Shown one piece after another: positions 24,393 to 32,666 of a stretch of DNA of 64,000 bases. Origin of the DNA: an uncultured Clostridia bacterium. GTDB taxonomy: Bacteria; Bacillota; Clostridia; Oscillospirales; Acutalibacteraceae. The position numbers and the translations under genes are program-made. The DNA lies in the NCBI GenBank assembly GCA_946183365.1, contig CAMHAH010000001.1:124001-188000 (forward strand), read 5' to 3'. Below the pieces are notes generated by a model. That model saw nothing but the letters and a program-made list of their open reading frames with translations. It was not told the DNA's origin and did no database searches. Each line of letters starts with the position of its first letter. The first letter of the stretch is position 1.

Positions 24393-24738
24393 ATACTAAG
24401 TAGCAATAAAAAGCTTTAAAAAGATATTAGCGGAGAATTTCGCATAACAAGGCGGAGGGCGCAGGCAGGCTTGAGGTGTTGTCCAAATCTTTGATTTGGC
24501 TAACAACACCCATGCAACAACACTCCAAGAGCGAAGCGATTGGCTTAGTGTCACTGCTGGCGCCTGTCAACTCTTGGGGTCCCCATAACGACCCGCGTTA
24601 TGGGGAGAGGAGGAGCCGCAACACGAGGTCAAGGCATACCAACCGGATATGCCTACCGAGTGCAGCGAGCGACGACGAAACGCAGTTATGCGGAATTCTC
24701 CGCAATAGATATTAAAGTGTTTTTTTGCTACTTAGTAT
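24393..24738. mobile_element. MITE copy 2, carrying internal insertions
   Basis: The ends ATACTAAGTAGCAATAAAA and TTTTTTGCTACTTAGTAT are inverted and match copy 1 at 20822. The arms are nearly identical to copy 1 in opposite orientation. The central 19-mer is split: GCGCAGGCAGGCT at 24460-24472 and CTGGCGCCTGTCAA near 24556, with about 85 bp of new sequence between and about 100 bp more after it. A hairpin CCCCATAACG/CGTTATGGGG lies at 24581-24604. Most of the gap from the XRE gene to the ABC ATPase is this element; nothing coding is seen. Confidence 0.75.
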
Positions 24739-24755
24739 AAATATCAGAGTGATCA

Positions 24756-24779
24756 AAAGCCCGCGTAAAAGCGGGCTTT
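24756..24779 (-). terminator. Terminator of ABC transporter operon 1
   Basis: AAAGCCCGC/GCGGGCTTT with a 6-nt loop, followed by TTGAT on the minus strand, 18 bp after the ATPase stop. Confidence 0.75.
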
Positions 24780-24797
24780 ATAATGATTATTATTCTT

Positions 24798-25541
24798 TTA
24801 CAGAACTTTAGCCAAAAAGCTTTTCAATCTGTCGCTCTTAGGATTATCAAAGATCTCGCTCGGGGTACCCTCTTCGATAACGGTACCTCCGTCCATAAAG
24901 ACGACCCTGCTGCCGACCTCGCGGGCAAAGCCCATCTCATGTGTAACGACGACCATGGTCATGCCTTCTTTAGCGAGCTCCTTCATAACATCGAGTACCT
25001 CGCCGACCATCTCGGGGTCGAGAGCTGAGGTAGGCTCGTCAAACAGCATGACCTCAGGCTCCATACACAGCGCGCGTACTATAGCGATACGCTGCTTCTG
25101 ACCTCCCGAAAGCTGTGAGGGATACGCCTCGGCTCTGTCTGAGAGCCCTACGCGCTCGAGCAGCTCCATAGCGTACTTCTCAGCGTCGGCCTTGCTCTTT
25201 TTGAGCAGCTTCTGAGGGCCGAGTGTCATGTTGCGGAGCACGGTCATGTTCGGGAACAGATTAAAATGCTGGAAGACCATACCCATCTTCTGTCTGTGCT
25301 TATTGATGTTTATATGCGGCGCGTTTATATCTACGCCGTCAAACAGTATCTCTCCGGATGTAGGCAGCTCCAACAGATTGAGGGAGCGCAGGAAGGTCGA
25401 TTTACCCGAGCCCGACGGGCCGATAATAACGATTACCTCGCCGCGGTCGATCTCCATATTCACGCCGTCAAGAGCGTGGATAGTGCCCTCTTTGTAATGC
25501 TTCTTAAGGTCTGTCACCTTTATCAAACAATTATCGTTCAC
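24798..25541 (-). CDS. Amino-acid ABC transporter ATPase (operon 1)
   Basis: The 247 residues fit the GlnQ/HisP subfamily that powers polar amino-acid uptake. Walker A is [13 protein letters not shown], the Q-loop is VFQHFNLFP, the signature is LSGGQKQR, Walker B is [14 protein letters not shown], and the H-loop is [11 protein letters not shown]. It overlaps the permease gene by 11 bp and is last in the order binding protein-permease-ATPase. The substrate cannot be told from the ATPase. Confidence 0.95.
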   Translation of the reverse strand: MNDNCLIKVTDLKKHYKEGTIHALDGVNMEIDRGEVIVIIGPSGSGKSTFLRSLNLLELPTSGEILFDGVDINAPHININKHRQKMGMVFQHFNLFPNMTVLRNMTLGPQKLLKKSKADAEKYAMELLERVGLSDRAEAYPSQLSGGQKQRIAIVRALCMEPEVMLFDEPTSALDPEMVGEVLDVMKELAKEGMTMVVVTHEMGFAREVGSRVVFMDGGTVIEEGTPSEIFDNPKSDRLKSFLAKVL

Positions 25542-26403
25542 TCTTACGCAGCCTCCTCTCTATGATACCGACGAGCCATGTCAGCACCATTACTATGATA
25601 AGGTATATCAGCGCAACCGCGATAAGCGGCATAAACGCTGAGAATGTCGCTCCGCGGATGGCGTTACCCGCGCGGGTAAGGTCAACAACGCCGACATAAC
25701 CCGCGACAGAGGTCTCCTTGAGCAGAGCGATGAATTCGTTGAGAAGGGTGGGCAATACGTTTTTGAGTACCTGAGGGATAATGATATGGTACATGGTCTG
25801 AACATAGTTGAAGCCAAGCGAGCGACCCGCCTCGAACTGACCCTTATCTATAGACATGATACCTCCGCGGAGGATCTCAGCCACATAAGCGCCCGAATTG
25901 ATACCGAACGCAAGGGTAGCGATCATGATATCGTTGGTCGAAGACGCAAAGATGATAAAGTAAATAATAAGCAGCTGTACAACAACAGGCGTACCGCGGA
26001 TTACCGTAAGATATACCTTACATATTCCGTTGAAGAAGCCCAGAACATAATAGCCTATGCTCTTGTTGTGCTTCATGTTCTCCTTGTTGTTGTCAAAGGT
26101 GGTGCGGATCGCGGCGATAACGATACCTATCGCGATGCCGAGCAGAGCCGCGAAAAACGTGATCTGCAGGGTGTTTCCCAGACCTGTCAGCATCGACTTC
26201 CATCGATCCTTCTGGATGAAGTTCAGGTCAAACTGAGCCCTGAGGTCTTCGATCCACGACGAGGACTGACCTATGGTCTCTGCCGAGCCCGCCGTTGTTC
26301 CCGCCGCCGTATCCGCAGCCGAAGCCGACATACACAGACAGAATACCACGCTCAGCAGCAGTACCGCGCATATTATAAATGATAATATTCTTCTCTTCTT
26401 CAT
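25531..26403 (-). CDS. Amino-acid ABC transporter permease (operon 1)
   Basis: The 290-residue HisM/GlnP-type permease has the conserved cytoplasmic loop [25 protein letters not shown] that contacts the ATPase, and [16 protein letters not shown] near its C-terminus. Unusually, the first 50 residues are a signal-like helix (7-26) and an Ala/Thr/Ser-rich spacer before the transport helices. This may be an extra membrane helix or a cleaved signal. It follows the binding-protein gene across a hairpin. Confidence 0.93.
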   Translation of the reverse strand: MKKRRILSFIICAVLLLSVVFCLCMSASAADTAAGTTAGSAETIGQSSSWIEDLRAQFDLNFIQKDRWKSMLTGLGNTLQITFFAALLGIAIGIVIAAIRTTFDNNKENMKHNKSIGYYVLGFFNGICKVYLTVIRGTPVVVQLLIIYFIIFASSTNDIMIATLAFGINSGAYVAEILRGGIMSIDKGQFEAGRSLGFNYVQTMYHIIIPQVLKNVLPTLLNEFIALLKETSVAGYVGVVDLTRAGNAIRGATFSAFMPLIAVALIYLIIVMVLTWLVGIIERRLRKSER

Positions 26404-26458
26404 ACTCCGATATCCCTCAATAGCTTTTGGATTATACAGTATTATATATACACGAAAA

Positions 26459-26481
26459 CAGGGCGGAGGAAATCCGCCCTG
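26459..26481 (-). terminator. Hairpin between binding protein and permease genes (operon 1)
   Basis: A perfect 9-bp stem CAGGGCGGA/TCCGCCCTG with a 5-nt loop, followed by TTTTCG on the minus strand. It probably ends most transcripts after the binding-protein gene and lets some through to the permease and ATPase. Confidence 0.7.
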
Positions 26482-26498
26482 AGTCGGTCAATAAACTA

Positions 26499-27308
26499 TT
26501 ATTTTGCTGTGATATACTTATCAACGATAGACTTAACGGTACCGTCCTTGATAAGCTCCTCAAGAGCCGCGTTTACCTTATCCTTGAGCTCGGTGTTGCT
26601 CTTGGCAAAGCAGATAGCATAATCCTCGGATACATACTCGGTATCAAGGATCTTGAGGCCGGCTGTAGCGGCAACATAGCTCTTAGCGGGCTCGTTGTCG
26701 ATGATAACAGCGTCAACCTTGCCTGAGGACAGAGCGGCAACGGCGTCGTTACCTGTCTGGAACTCGGTCACACGTTCAGCGGCTGCGTCACCGAGATCGT
26801 CTGTGATATAGATATCGCCTGTTGTAGAGAGCTGTACGCCTACCTTGTAGTTAGCGTCCTTAGCGAGGATATCGTCGATAGACTTGATGGGGCTGTTCTC
26901 GGTAACGATTACAGACTGGATGCCCTTAGCGTAGGATGTAGAGAAATCTACAGACTTAAGTCTCTCTTCGGTTACGGTCATGCCTGCCATACCCATATCA
27001 TACTTACCTGTCTGTACGCCGGCGATGATCGAATCGAACTCGATATCTACGATCTCGAGCTCCATGCCGAGCTTATCAGCGATAGCCTTAGCGACGTCAG
27101 CGTCGATACCGACGATCTTCTCACCCTCATAATATTCATAGGGAGGGAAATAAGCGTTTGTAGCCATAGTGAGCTTACCCTTTGCGGAAGCAGGCTCGGT
27201 CGCGATAGTAGTCTCTGTTGTGTTTGATGCTTTGTTGCCGCAGCCTGCGAGGACCGCTACTGAAGCGATCATAGCTACAGCTAAAACGATAGCAAGAATT
27301 CTTTTCAT
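26499..27308 (-). CDS. Amino-acid-binding lipoprotein of ABC transporter (operon 1)
   Basis: I start it at the ATG at 27308, 9 nt after GAGG; the frame extends 26 codons upstream without a signal. The protein (269 residues) has a lipoprotein signal ending in VLAGC and an SBP-bac-3 domain: YFPPYEYYEGEKIVGIDADV, then MAGMTVTEERLKSVDFS, with the Arg that usually binds the amino-acid carboxylate. It is the external receptor of this transporter. The ligand is unknown, probably a polar amino acid. Confidence 0.94.
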   Translation of the reverse strand: MKRILAIVLAVAMIASVAVLAGCGNKASNTTETTIATEPASAKGKLTMATNAYFPPYEYYEGEKIVGIDADVAKAIADKLGMELEIVDIEFDSIIAGVQTGKYDMGMAGMTVTEERLKSVDFSTSYAKGIQSVIVTENSPIKSIDDILAKDANYKVGVQLSTTGDIYITDDLGDAAAERVTEFQTGNDAVAALSSGKVDAVIIDNEPAKSYVAATAGLKILDTEYVSEDYAICFAKSNTELKDKVNAALEELIKDGTVKSIVDKYITAK

Positions 27309-27512
27309 TTTCTTTAACCTCATTTCATTGTCAAAATATATGTGATTGACTGCACTTAATATACAACAAAATGTATCTTCATGCAAGCCTAATCCGGTGC
27401 GTTAATTGATTTTTGTATAATTATACAACTGAAATATTATCAGCCGCGTTAAATATGGTCACAATTCTGTCAAACTCAGAATATTTATGCAAATATGCAA
27501 AGAGTTATGCGA

Positions 27513-28256
27513 TCAGAACGATGTCAGGAACGCCTTTAGCCTGTCGCTTGAGGGATTTTCAAGGATATCGGGGCCGCCTTCCTCAGCGATAACTCCGTTA
27601 TCCATGAAGATCAGCTTATCGCTGACGTCATGCGCGAAGGTCATCTCATGAGTTACGATTATCATGGTCATGCGCTTATCCGCGAGAGAGCGTATGACCT
27701 TAAGGACCTCGCCGGTGAGCTCGGGGTCGAGGGCCGAGGTAGGCTCGTCAAAGCATAGTATACGCGGCTTCATCGCAAGGGCTCTCGCGATAGCTACACG
27801 CTGCTGCTGACCGCCTGACAGCTCGCAAGGATAATTGTCCTTCTTTTCACTGAGACCTACGCTCTCGAGAAGCTCGAGGGCTTCCTTCTCTATTTCTTCC
27901 TTAGTGCCCTTATTTAGCAGCTTGGGAGCAAGCGTGATGTTCTCAAGAACGCTGTACTGAGGGAAAAGATTGAAGCTCTGGAAAACCAGACCGAAGTGCA
28001 GGCGGTTGTTTCTGAGCTCACTCTCAGACAGTCTCTTTGTGTTCTCGCCGTCAAATATCACGTTGCCGTCAACGATTATCTGACCCTTATCGGCAAATTC
28101 GAGAGAGTTCAAACATCTGAGCAAAGTGGTCTTGCCCGAGCCGGATGAACCTATTATCGTAAGCACCTGACCCTCTTCGAGGGTGAAATCTATGCCCTTT
28201 AGTACCTCTGTATTATCAAATGATTTACGTATATCTTTTACTTCAAGTATCGCCAT
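27513..28256 (-). CDS. Amino-acid ABC transporter ATPase (operon 2)
   Basis: A second GlnQ-type ATPase of 247 residues, with Walker [14 protein letters not shown], signature LSGGQQQR, Walker [15 protein letters not shown] and H-loop [11 protein letters not shown]. It is clearly paralogous to the ATPase at 24798 but not a recent copy. It lies 9 bp after the permease of operon 2 and ends that unit. Confidence 0.95.
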   Translation of the reverse strand: MAILEVKDIRKSFDNTEVLKGIDFTLEEGQVLTIIGSSGSGKTTLLRCLNSLEFADKGQIIVDGNVIFDGENTKRLSESELRNNRLHFGLVFQSFNLFPQYSVLENITLAPKLLNKGTKEEIEKEALELLESVGLSEKKDNYPCELSGGQQQRVAIARALAMKPRILCFDEPTSALDPELTGEVLKVIRSLADKRMTMIIVTHEMTFAHDVSDKLIFMDNGVIAEEGGPDILENPSSDRLKAFLTSF

Positions 28257-28265
28257 ATTATCACC

Positions 28266-28955
28266 TTAAGCCTTAAAGTAGCTGAGCTTTTTCTCTACAT
28301 AGCTGAAAAGCAGAGAAAGAATACCCGAGAAAATGAGATAGTATACGCCGGTGAAGAACAGCGGCCAGATAGCGCCCGAGATACCCTGACTGCCCTTCAT
28401 GAACGCCTGACCTGCCCAGATGACCTCCTGCAGAGCAATGATACGGGCGAGAGATGTATCCTTGACGAGAGTGATGATCTCATTTGACATAGGCGGCACG
28501 ATACGCTTTATCATCTGCAAGAGAGTGATCTTGAAGAAGATCTGGCTTTTTGAAAGACCGAGCACCTGTCCCGCCTCCTGCTGACCGATGGGGACGCCTT
28601 GTATGCCGCCGCGATATATCTCAGAGAAGTAACAGGCGTAGTTCAATATGAATGCCACGGCCGAAGCGATAAATCTGCCGTCTTCACCTCCGCCCCAGAT
28701 GGGATTATTGAATACAAGACCGGGGAAGAAATAGATTATGAGCAGCTGGAGCATCAGCGGAGTACCACGTATTATCCATACAAAAACGCGAACCACAGCC
28801 GAAAGCGGCTTGAACTTGCTCATAGAGCCGAACGAAATGATAAGACCCAGCGGCAGAGCGCCGAGGAGGGTCACCGCAAAGAGCTTTAAGGTCTGCAAAA
28901 AGCCCACGTTGAGCGCCTGAAAAACTATCGGGAACTGTTCAAAAAATGTATCCAT
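28266..28955 (-). CDS. Amino-acid ABC transporter permease (operon 2)
   Basis: I place the start at the ATG at 28955, just behind GAGG; the frame also permits a GTG six codons earlier. The 229 residues have five or so membrane helices and the EAA-like loop GQQEAGQVLGLSKSQIFFKITLLQ, with VKDTSLARIIALQEV near the end. It belongs to the HisM/GlnP family. It follows the binding-protein gene after a 215-bp gap containing a hairpin. Confidence 0.93.
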   Translation of the reverse strand: MDTFFEQFPIVFQALNVGFLQTLKLFAVTLLGALPLGLIISFGSMSKFKPLSAVVRVFVWIIRGTPLMLQLLIIYFFPGLVFNNPIWGGGEDGRFIASAVAFILNYACYFSEIYRGGIQGVPIGQQEAGQVLGLSKSQIFFKITLLQMIKRIVPPMSNEIITLVKDTSLARIIALQEVIWAGQAFMKGSQGISGAIWPLFFTGVYYLIFSGILSLLFSYVEKKLSYFKA

Positions 28956-29113
28956 AAAAACCTCATCTGTCACGGCACAGCCGTATTTTACCGAAAAGGG
29001 ATCTCGTCATAAAAACAAAGCGGTTTTGTCCTTATGACGCGACCCCTGATAAACGTTCATAATAAAACGGAGCAGCTTGTTCCGACCTTATTATGTACCG
29101 CATAAACCGACCG

Positions 29114-29143
29114 AAAGACAGAGAGCGCATACCCTCTGTCTTT
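29114..29143 (-). terminator. Hairpin between binding protein and permease genes (operon 2)
   Basis: A perfect 10-bp stem AAAGACAGAG/CTCTGTCTTT with a 10-nt loop, followed by CGG rather than T-rich sequence. It may stabilise the 3' end of the binding-protein transcript. Operon 1 has a hairpin at the equivalent position. Confidence 0.6.
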
Positions 29144-29170
29144 CTTCAGTCAGTAATATACTGTGTTAGA

Positions 29171-30010
29171 TTATTTGATCAGAGCCGCCTGGACCTTGTA
29201 GGTCTCGGCAACCTTCTCCATTGTTCCGTCAGCCTTAGCAGCAGCAAAGAACTCGTCGCACTTAGCCTTGAGGTCAGAGCCCTTGCGGAAGCCTACGCCG
29301 TACTCCTCAGAGTTGAGAGAAGCGGTATAAGTCAGCTGAGCGTAGCCTGTGCCCTCGCCTACCATAGCGGCAGCCATCAGAGAGTCGATGATAGCGGCGT
29401 TGCAGGTGCCCGAAGCAACCTCCATCAGAGCTGTAGCCTGATCCTTGACCTCGGTGAACTTGAACTTATAAGCCTCTGCCTGCTCCTGACCGGCGGAACC
29501 GCTCTCAACAGCGAAGTTGAGCTCCTTGCAGTCCTCAGCCTTAGCGTACTTTTCAGCGTCATCCTTCTTAACGATAACTACCTGAGCGTTGTTGCAGTAG
29601 GGGTTTGAGCAATCCATAGCGGATGTGACCTCATCGGTGAGTGTCATGCCGTTCCAGATACAGTCAACAGTACCGCCGTTGAGCTCGAGGATCTTGTTGT
29701 CCCAGTCGATCTCAACGAACTCAGCCTTTACGCCGAGAGACTCAGCGAAAGCCTTAGCCATATCAGCGTCAAAGCCGATCCAGTTGCCGTTTGCGTCCTG
29801 ATAATCCATGGGCTCAAAATCGGTGATACCGACGATCAGCTTGCCCTTAGCCTTAACAGCGTCAACATCAGCTGTGGTCTTAGCCTGTGTAGTCTCGTTT
29901 GAAGCGGTAGTGCTGTCGGTAGCCTTTGTGTCAGCCTGCTTTTTGCCGCAGGCAGCAAGAACACCGACTACCATCAGAACAGCCATCAATAAAGCGATAG
30001 TTCTTTTCAT
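29171..30010 (-). CDS. Amino-acid-binding lipoprotein of ABC transporter (operon 2)
   Basis: The 279-residue protein has a lipoprotein signal ending in VLAAC, a Thr/Ser/Ala-rich spacer, and an SBP-bac-3 domain with VGITDFEPMDYQDANGNWIGFDADMA and WNGMTLTDEVTSAMD. The family's usual Arg in the second motif is replaced (TDEVTSAMD rather than TxERxxxxD), which may mean a different ligand contact. Four cysteines occur in the mature chain. A promoter at 30107-30135 overlaps a 14-mer shared with the aromatic operon promoter, a possible hint at an aromatic or co-regulated substrate. Confidence 0.93.
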   Translation of the reverse strand: MKRTIALLMAVLMVVGVLAACGKKQADTKATDSTTASNETTQAKTTADVDAVKAKGKLIVGITDFEPMDYQDANGNWIGFDADMAKAFAESLGVKAEFVEIDWDNKILELNGGTVDCIWNGMTLTDEVTSAMDCSNPYCNNAQVVIVKKDDAEKYAKAEDCKELNFAVESGSAGQEQAEAYKFKFTEVKDQATALMEVASGTCNAAIIDSLMAAAMVGEGTGYAQLTYTASLNSEEYGVGFRKGSDLKAKCDEFFAAAKADGTMEKVAETYKVQAALIK

Positions 30011-30106
30011 CTTTTTCCTCCGTTATCAGCGGCTCAGCCGCCGTTATTCATATCGGGAGACTCCCGATCTATGCGCTAAGATTAATTCAGCGCAGCAACG
30101 TATATC
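30011..30106 (-). promoter_or_regulatory. Structured leader of ABC operon 2
   Basis: The 96-bp leader contains a near-perfect palindrome ATCGGGAGACTCCCGAT (30052-30068) and GCGCT/AGCGC arms at 30073-30093. The RNA could fold into two or three small hairpins. It does not match a riboswitch consensus I recognise. Confidence 0.35.
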
Positions 30107-30135
30107 ATTTTACTGTATTAGCACGTTAAAGTCAA
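30107..30135 (-). promoter_or_regulatory. Predicted sigma-A promoter of ABC operon 2
   Basis: On the minus strand TTGACT (30130-30135), a 17-bp spacer and TAAAAT (30107-30112). The segment ACTTTAACGTGCTA (30119-30132) recurs exactly in the promoter of the aromatic operon at 50970-50983. Confidence 0.6.
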
Positions 30136-30253
30136 TATGCGAAATGCACAAATAACCTGTTTTTTCTTATAAAAGCTATAACATTTGGACCTTTTAATTC
30201 TGTATTCCAATTATAGCATCAATCTTGCGGGCTCAGTCCACACTGTATCTGAA

Positions 30254-30370
30254 AACAAGAAAGCGCGCTTTGCGCGCATTTCGCATAGCCATCGCTCGTT
30301 GCCGCTCAGCGGCAAACTGAGCGGGCATACAAATTTTTTGTTTTACATAAACGAGGAGTTTCCTGTAAAG
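30254..30370. repeat. Dispersed palindromic repeat, copy 1
   Basis: About 117 bp resembling 53560-53684. The core from CCATCGCTCGTTGCC to GGGCATACAAATT is essentially identical in both copies and can fold as TTGCCGC/GCGGCAA or as GCTCAG/CTGAGC. An outer GCGCGC-rich hairpin precedes the core. Each copy abuts the terminator of a minus-strand gene. The rest of the gap 30136-30253 holds nothing I recognise. Confidence 0.75.
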
Positions 30371-30376
30371 AAACAA

Positions 30377-30403
30377 AACTGCCCTCGATCAACGAGGGCA
30401 GTT
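30377..30403 (-). terminator. Terminator of the SPKTG protein gene at 30421
   Basis: A perfect 11-bp stem AACTGCCCTCG/CGAGGGCAGTT with a 5-nt loop, followed by TTGTTTC on the minus strand. Confidence 0.8.
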
Positions 30404-30420
30404 ATAAAGCATTTATTCAA

Positions 30421-31215
30421 TTATTCTCTGATCTTTTTGATCGCAAAAGCTGCAGCGCATACTGCTGTCAGCATAACTACCGCGACCGCAAGGGGTGATC
30501 CGCCTGTTTTGGGAGAGGTCGTGCTTGTATTGCCCTTTTCATCGGCAGAGCTCTTATCGGTATCGTTCTTCTCCTCAGCCTTGACCTTCTCAAAGGAAGC
30601 TATACCATTGACATCCGACCTCGGCTTAACAACTACGACCTTATCGGTTGATATGCCATTATCGTCAAACTTGCCGGAAACAATGTCAAATTCGCCGGTA
30701 AATTCCCACTTTACAAAGCTGTATCCGTCGGTGTCTTCGGCGGTGAAAGTAACAGTATCTTCAGAATACTTCTCAACTTTAGCGGGGTCTGCCTTGACTG
30801 TTCCGCTGTCTTTCGGGTCAGCCTCAACCGAAACGCGATAGTACTCTACGGGAATACCTCCCTCGCGGCTCTCATCGAGAACTCCCTCGGCATATGCCTT
30901 GATATCCGAAAGCGGCTTGAGAATTACTACATTATCATAGGATATGCCGTCAGCGTCGACTTCGCCATCTATGACCTCATACTCGCCGTAGAACTCCCAA
31001 TTTATAAAGTCCACTCCGTCAGCGGTGAAGGTCACCGTTTCATCAGAGCCTTTCTTGACCTTATCGGTGCTTGCAAAAGCCTCGCATTTATTGACTATCG
31101 TGGTTTTGATGCTGTAGTACTCGGCTGCGTCATCAGTCGATGAAGCGAACGCCGTGATAACGGTAAAAGATAAAATAAGTAAAACGGAAAGTACTGACGC
31201 AATTATTCTTTTCAT
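30421..31215 (-). CDS. Cell-wall-anchored protein with two InlB-B-like repeats and SPKTG sorting signal
   Basis: The 264-residue protein has a signal peptide (about 1-24) and two related modules (about 34-109 and 126-203), each with a VTFTA..G..F..WEF pattern, then a VV.LKP/VVVKP.SD end, typical of divergent InlB B-repeats. A charged linker precedes SPKTGG, a hydrophobic helix and KKIRE, i.e. a sortase signal with Ser in place of Leu in LPxTG. It is probably displayed on the wall. The protein at 41065-41568 is a single-module relative. It lies 38 bp after gatB and may be read with it. The ligand is unknown. Confidence 0.82.
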   Translation of the reverse strand: MKRIIASVLSVLLILSFTVITAFASSTDDAAEYYSIKTTIVNKCEAFASTDKVKKGSDETVTFTADGVDFINWEFYGEYEVIDGEVDADGISYDNVVILKPLSDIKAYAEGVLDESREGGIPVEYYRVSVEADPKDSGTVKADPAKVEKYSEDTVTFTAEDTDGYSFVKWEFTGEFDIVSGKFDDNGISTDKVVVVKPRSDVNGIASFEKVKAEEKNDTDKSSADEKGNTSTTSPKTGGSPLAVAVVMLTAVCAAAFAIKKIRE

Positions 31216-31253
31216 AGTATTCTCCTTGGTATTTGCTTAGAGTTAATAATATA

Positions 31254-32666
31254 TCAACCTATCAATTCTTTGAGCTTTTTGGTCACGGAAGCGGCATCGG
31301 CTCTGCCACGGCTCTGCTTCATGACATTGCCGAGGACAGCCATGAGCGCCTTCTCCTTACCGCTCTTATAATCGGCTACTGCGGCGGACATAGCGTTGAT
31401 GGCGTTCTGACAATACTCGGTCAGAGTAGCGTCGTCGAGACCCGCCATATCGCTCTCGGAAACAAACTCGGTAACGGGCTTGCCGGTGTCGAGCATCTTA
31501 TCAAGAGCAGTCTTGGCAAGATTGTTTTTGAGCTTTCCGCTTTCGAGCAGCTTACACAGCTCGTTGAGCTGATCGGCAGAGGTCTTGATATCAAATGCCT
31601 CTTTATCAGCCTCGGTCACCAGTCTGCGGAATATCTGACCGATAATGAAGTTCGAAGCGGTCTTGGGTGACTTCAGTCCCTCGCTCGCCTTATCAAAGTA
31701 TTCAGATATACTGCGGTACTTTGTAAGCTGAGCCGCGTCCTTCTCGGGGATCTCATAATCCTCGACATATCTTCTGAGCTTGCTCTCGGGCAGCTCGGGG
31801 AGACGCGCCTTTATCTCCTCCACCCTCTCTCGCGGTACGTTGATCGTTACGAGGTCGGGCTCGCGGAAGTAGCGATAGTCGTGAGCGTCCTCTTTTGATC
31901 TCATAGAGGATGTGGTACCTGTGGCGTCGTCATAGCGCAGGGTCTCCTGTACTACCTCGCCGCCGTTCTCGATCAGGTCTACCTGACGCTCGAATTCATA
32001 TTCCATAGCCTTTGCGATATTGGTAATAGAGTTCATGTTCTTGATCTCTGTACGGGTGCCGAGCTTCTCAGATCCCTCGGGACGTACCGAGATATTGACG
32101 TCACAGCGCATAGAGCCCTCCTGCATGCGGCAGTCGGATACTCCGATATAACGCATGATCTGCTGGAGCTTCTCGACATACTCCTTAGCCTCGTCGATAG
32201 AACGGAAGTCAGGCTCGGTAACTATCTCGATAAGCGGTACGCCTCCGCGGTTGTAATCGACATAGGTATCGCCGTGATTGTGAATCAGCTTGCCGGCGTC
32301 CTCTTCGATGTGTATACGCAGGATACGGATCTTTCTGCCGTTTGAGAGGGCTATATAACCGTGCTCGCACAGCGGCTTGTCATACTGTGATATCTGATAA
32401 GCCTTGGGCAGATCGGGATAACAGTAGTTCTTGCGGTCCATCTTGGCTATCTCGGCGATCTCGCAGTTTGTCGCGAGACCCGCCATGATAGCGTACTCTA
32501 CGACGCGCTCGTTGAGCTTGGGCAGAGTACCCGGCAGACCGATACATACGGGACAGCAATGGGTGTTGGGGTCGCCGCCGAATTTAGTGGTGCACGAGCA
32601 GAAGATCTTTGTGTTCGTCTGCAATTCTACGTGGGTCTCAAAGCCCGCTACAAGTTCGTATTTCAC
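31254..32666 (-). CDS. gatB: Asp-tRNA(Asn)/Glu-tRNA(Gln) amidotransferase subunit B
   Basis: I start at the GTG at 32666, which overlaps the gatA stop (GTGA) and gives the usual VKYELVAGFETHVEL start; another GTG lies five codons earlier. The 470 residues include the kinase-like cradle (KIFCSC, then CPVCIGLPG with paired cysteines) and the C-terminal YqeY-like tail domain. GatB binds the misacylated tRNA and activates it with ATP. The order C-A-B and the 4-bp overlap indicate one tightly coupled operon. Confidence 0.96.
   Translation of the reverse strand: MKYELVAGFETHVELQTNTKIFCSCTTKFGGDPNTHCCPVCIGLPGTLPKLNERVVEYAIMAGLATNCEIAEIAKMDRKNYCYPDLPKAYQISQYDKPLCEHGYIALSNGRKIRILRIHIEEDAGKLIHNHGDTYVDYNRGGVPLIEIVTEPDFRSIDEAKEYVEKLQQIMRYIGVSDCRMQEGSMRCDVNISVRPEGSEKLGTRTEIKNMNSITNIAKAMEYEFERQVDLIENGGEVVQETLRYDDATGTTSSMRSKEDAHDYRYFREPDLVTINVPRERVEEIKARLPELPESKLRRYVEDYEIPEKDAAQLTKYRSISEYFDKASEGLKSPKTASNFIIGQIFRRLVTEADKEAFDIKTSADQLNELCKLLESGKLKNNLAKTALDKMLDTGKPVTEFVSESDMAGLDDATLTEYCQNAINAMSAAVADYKSGKEKALMAVLGNVMKQSRGRADAASVTKKLKELIG

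Noticed and set aside
24476..24715. 79-codon frame inside MITE copy 2
   Set aside because: Arginine/serine-rich shadow in a repeat element; no ribosome-binding site and not present in copy 1.
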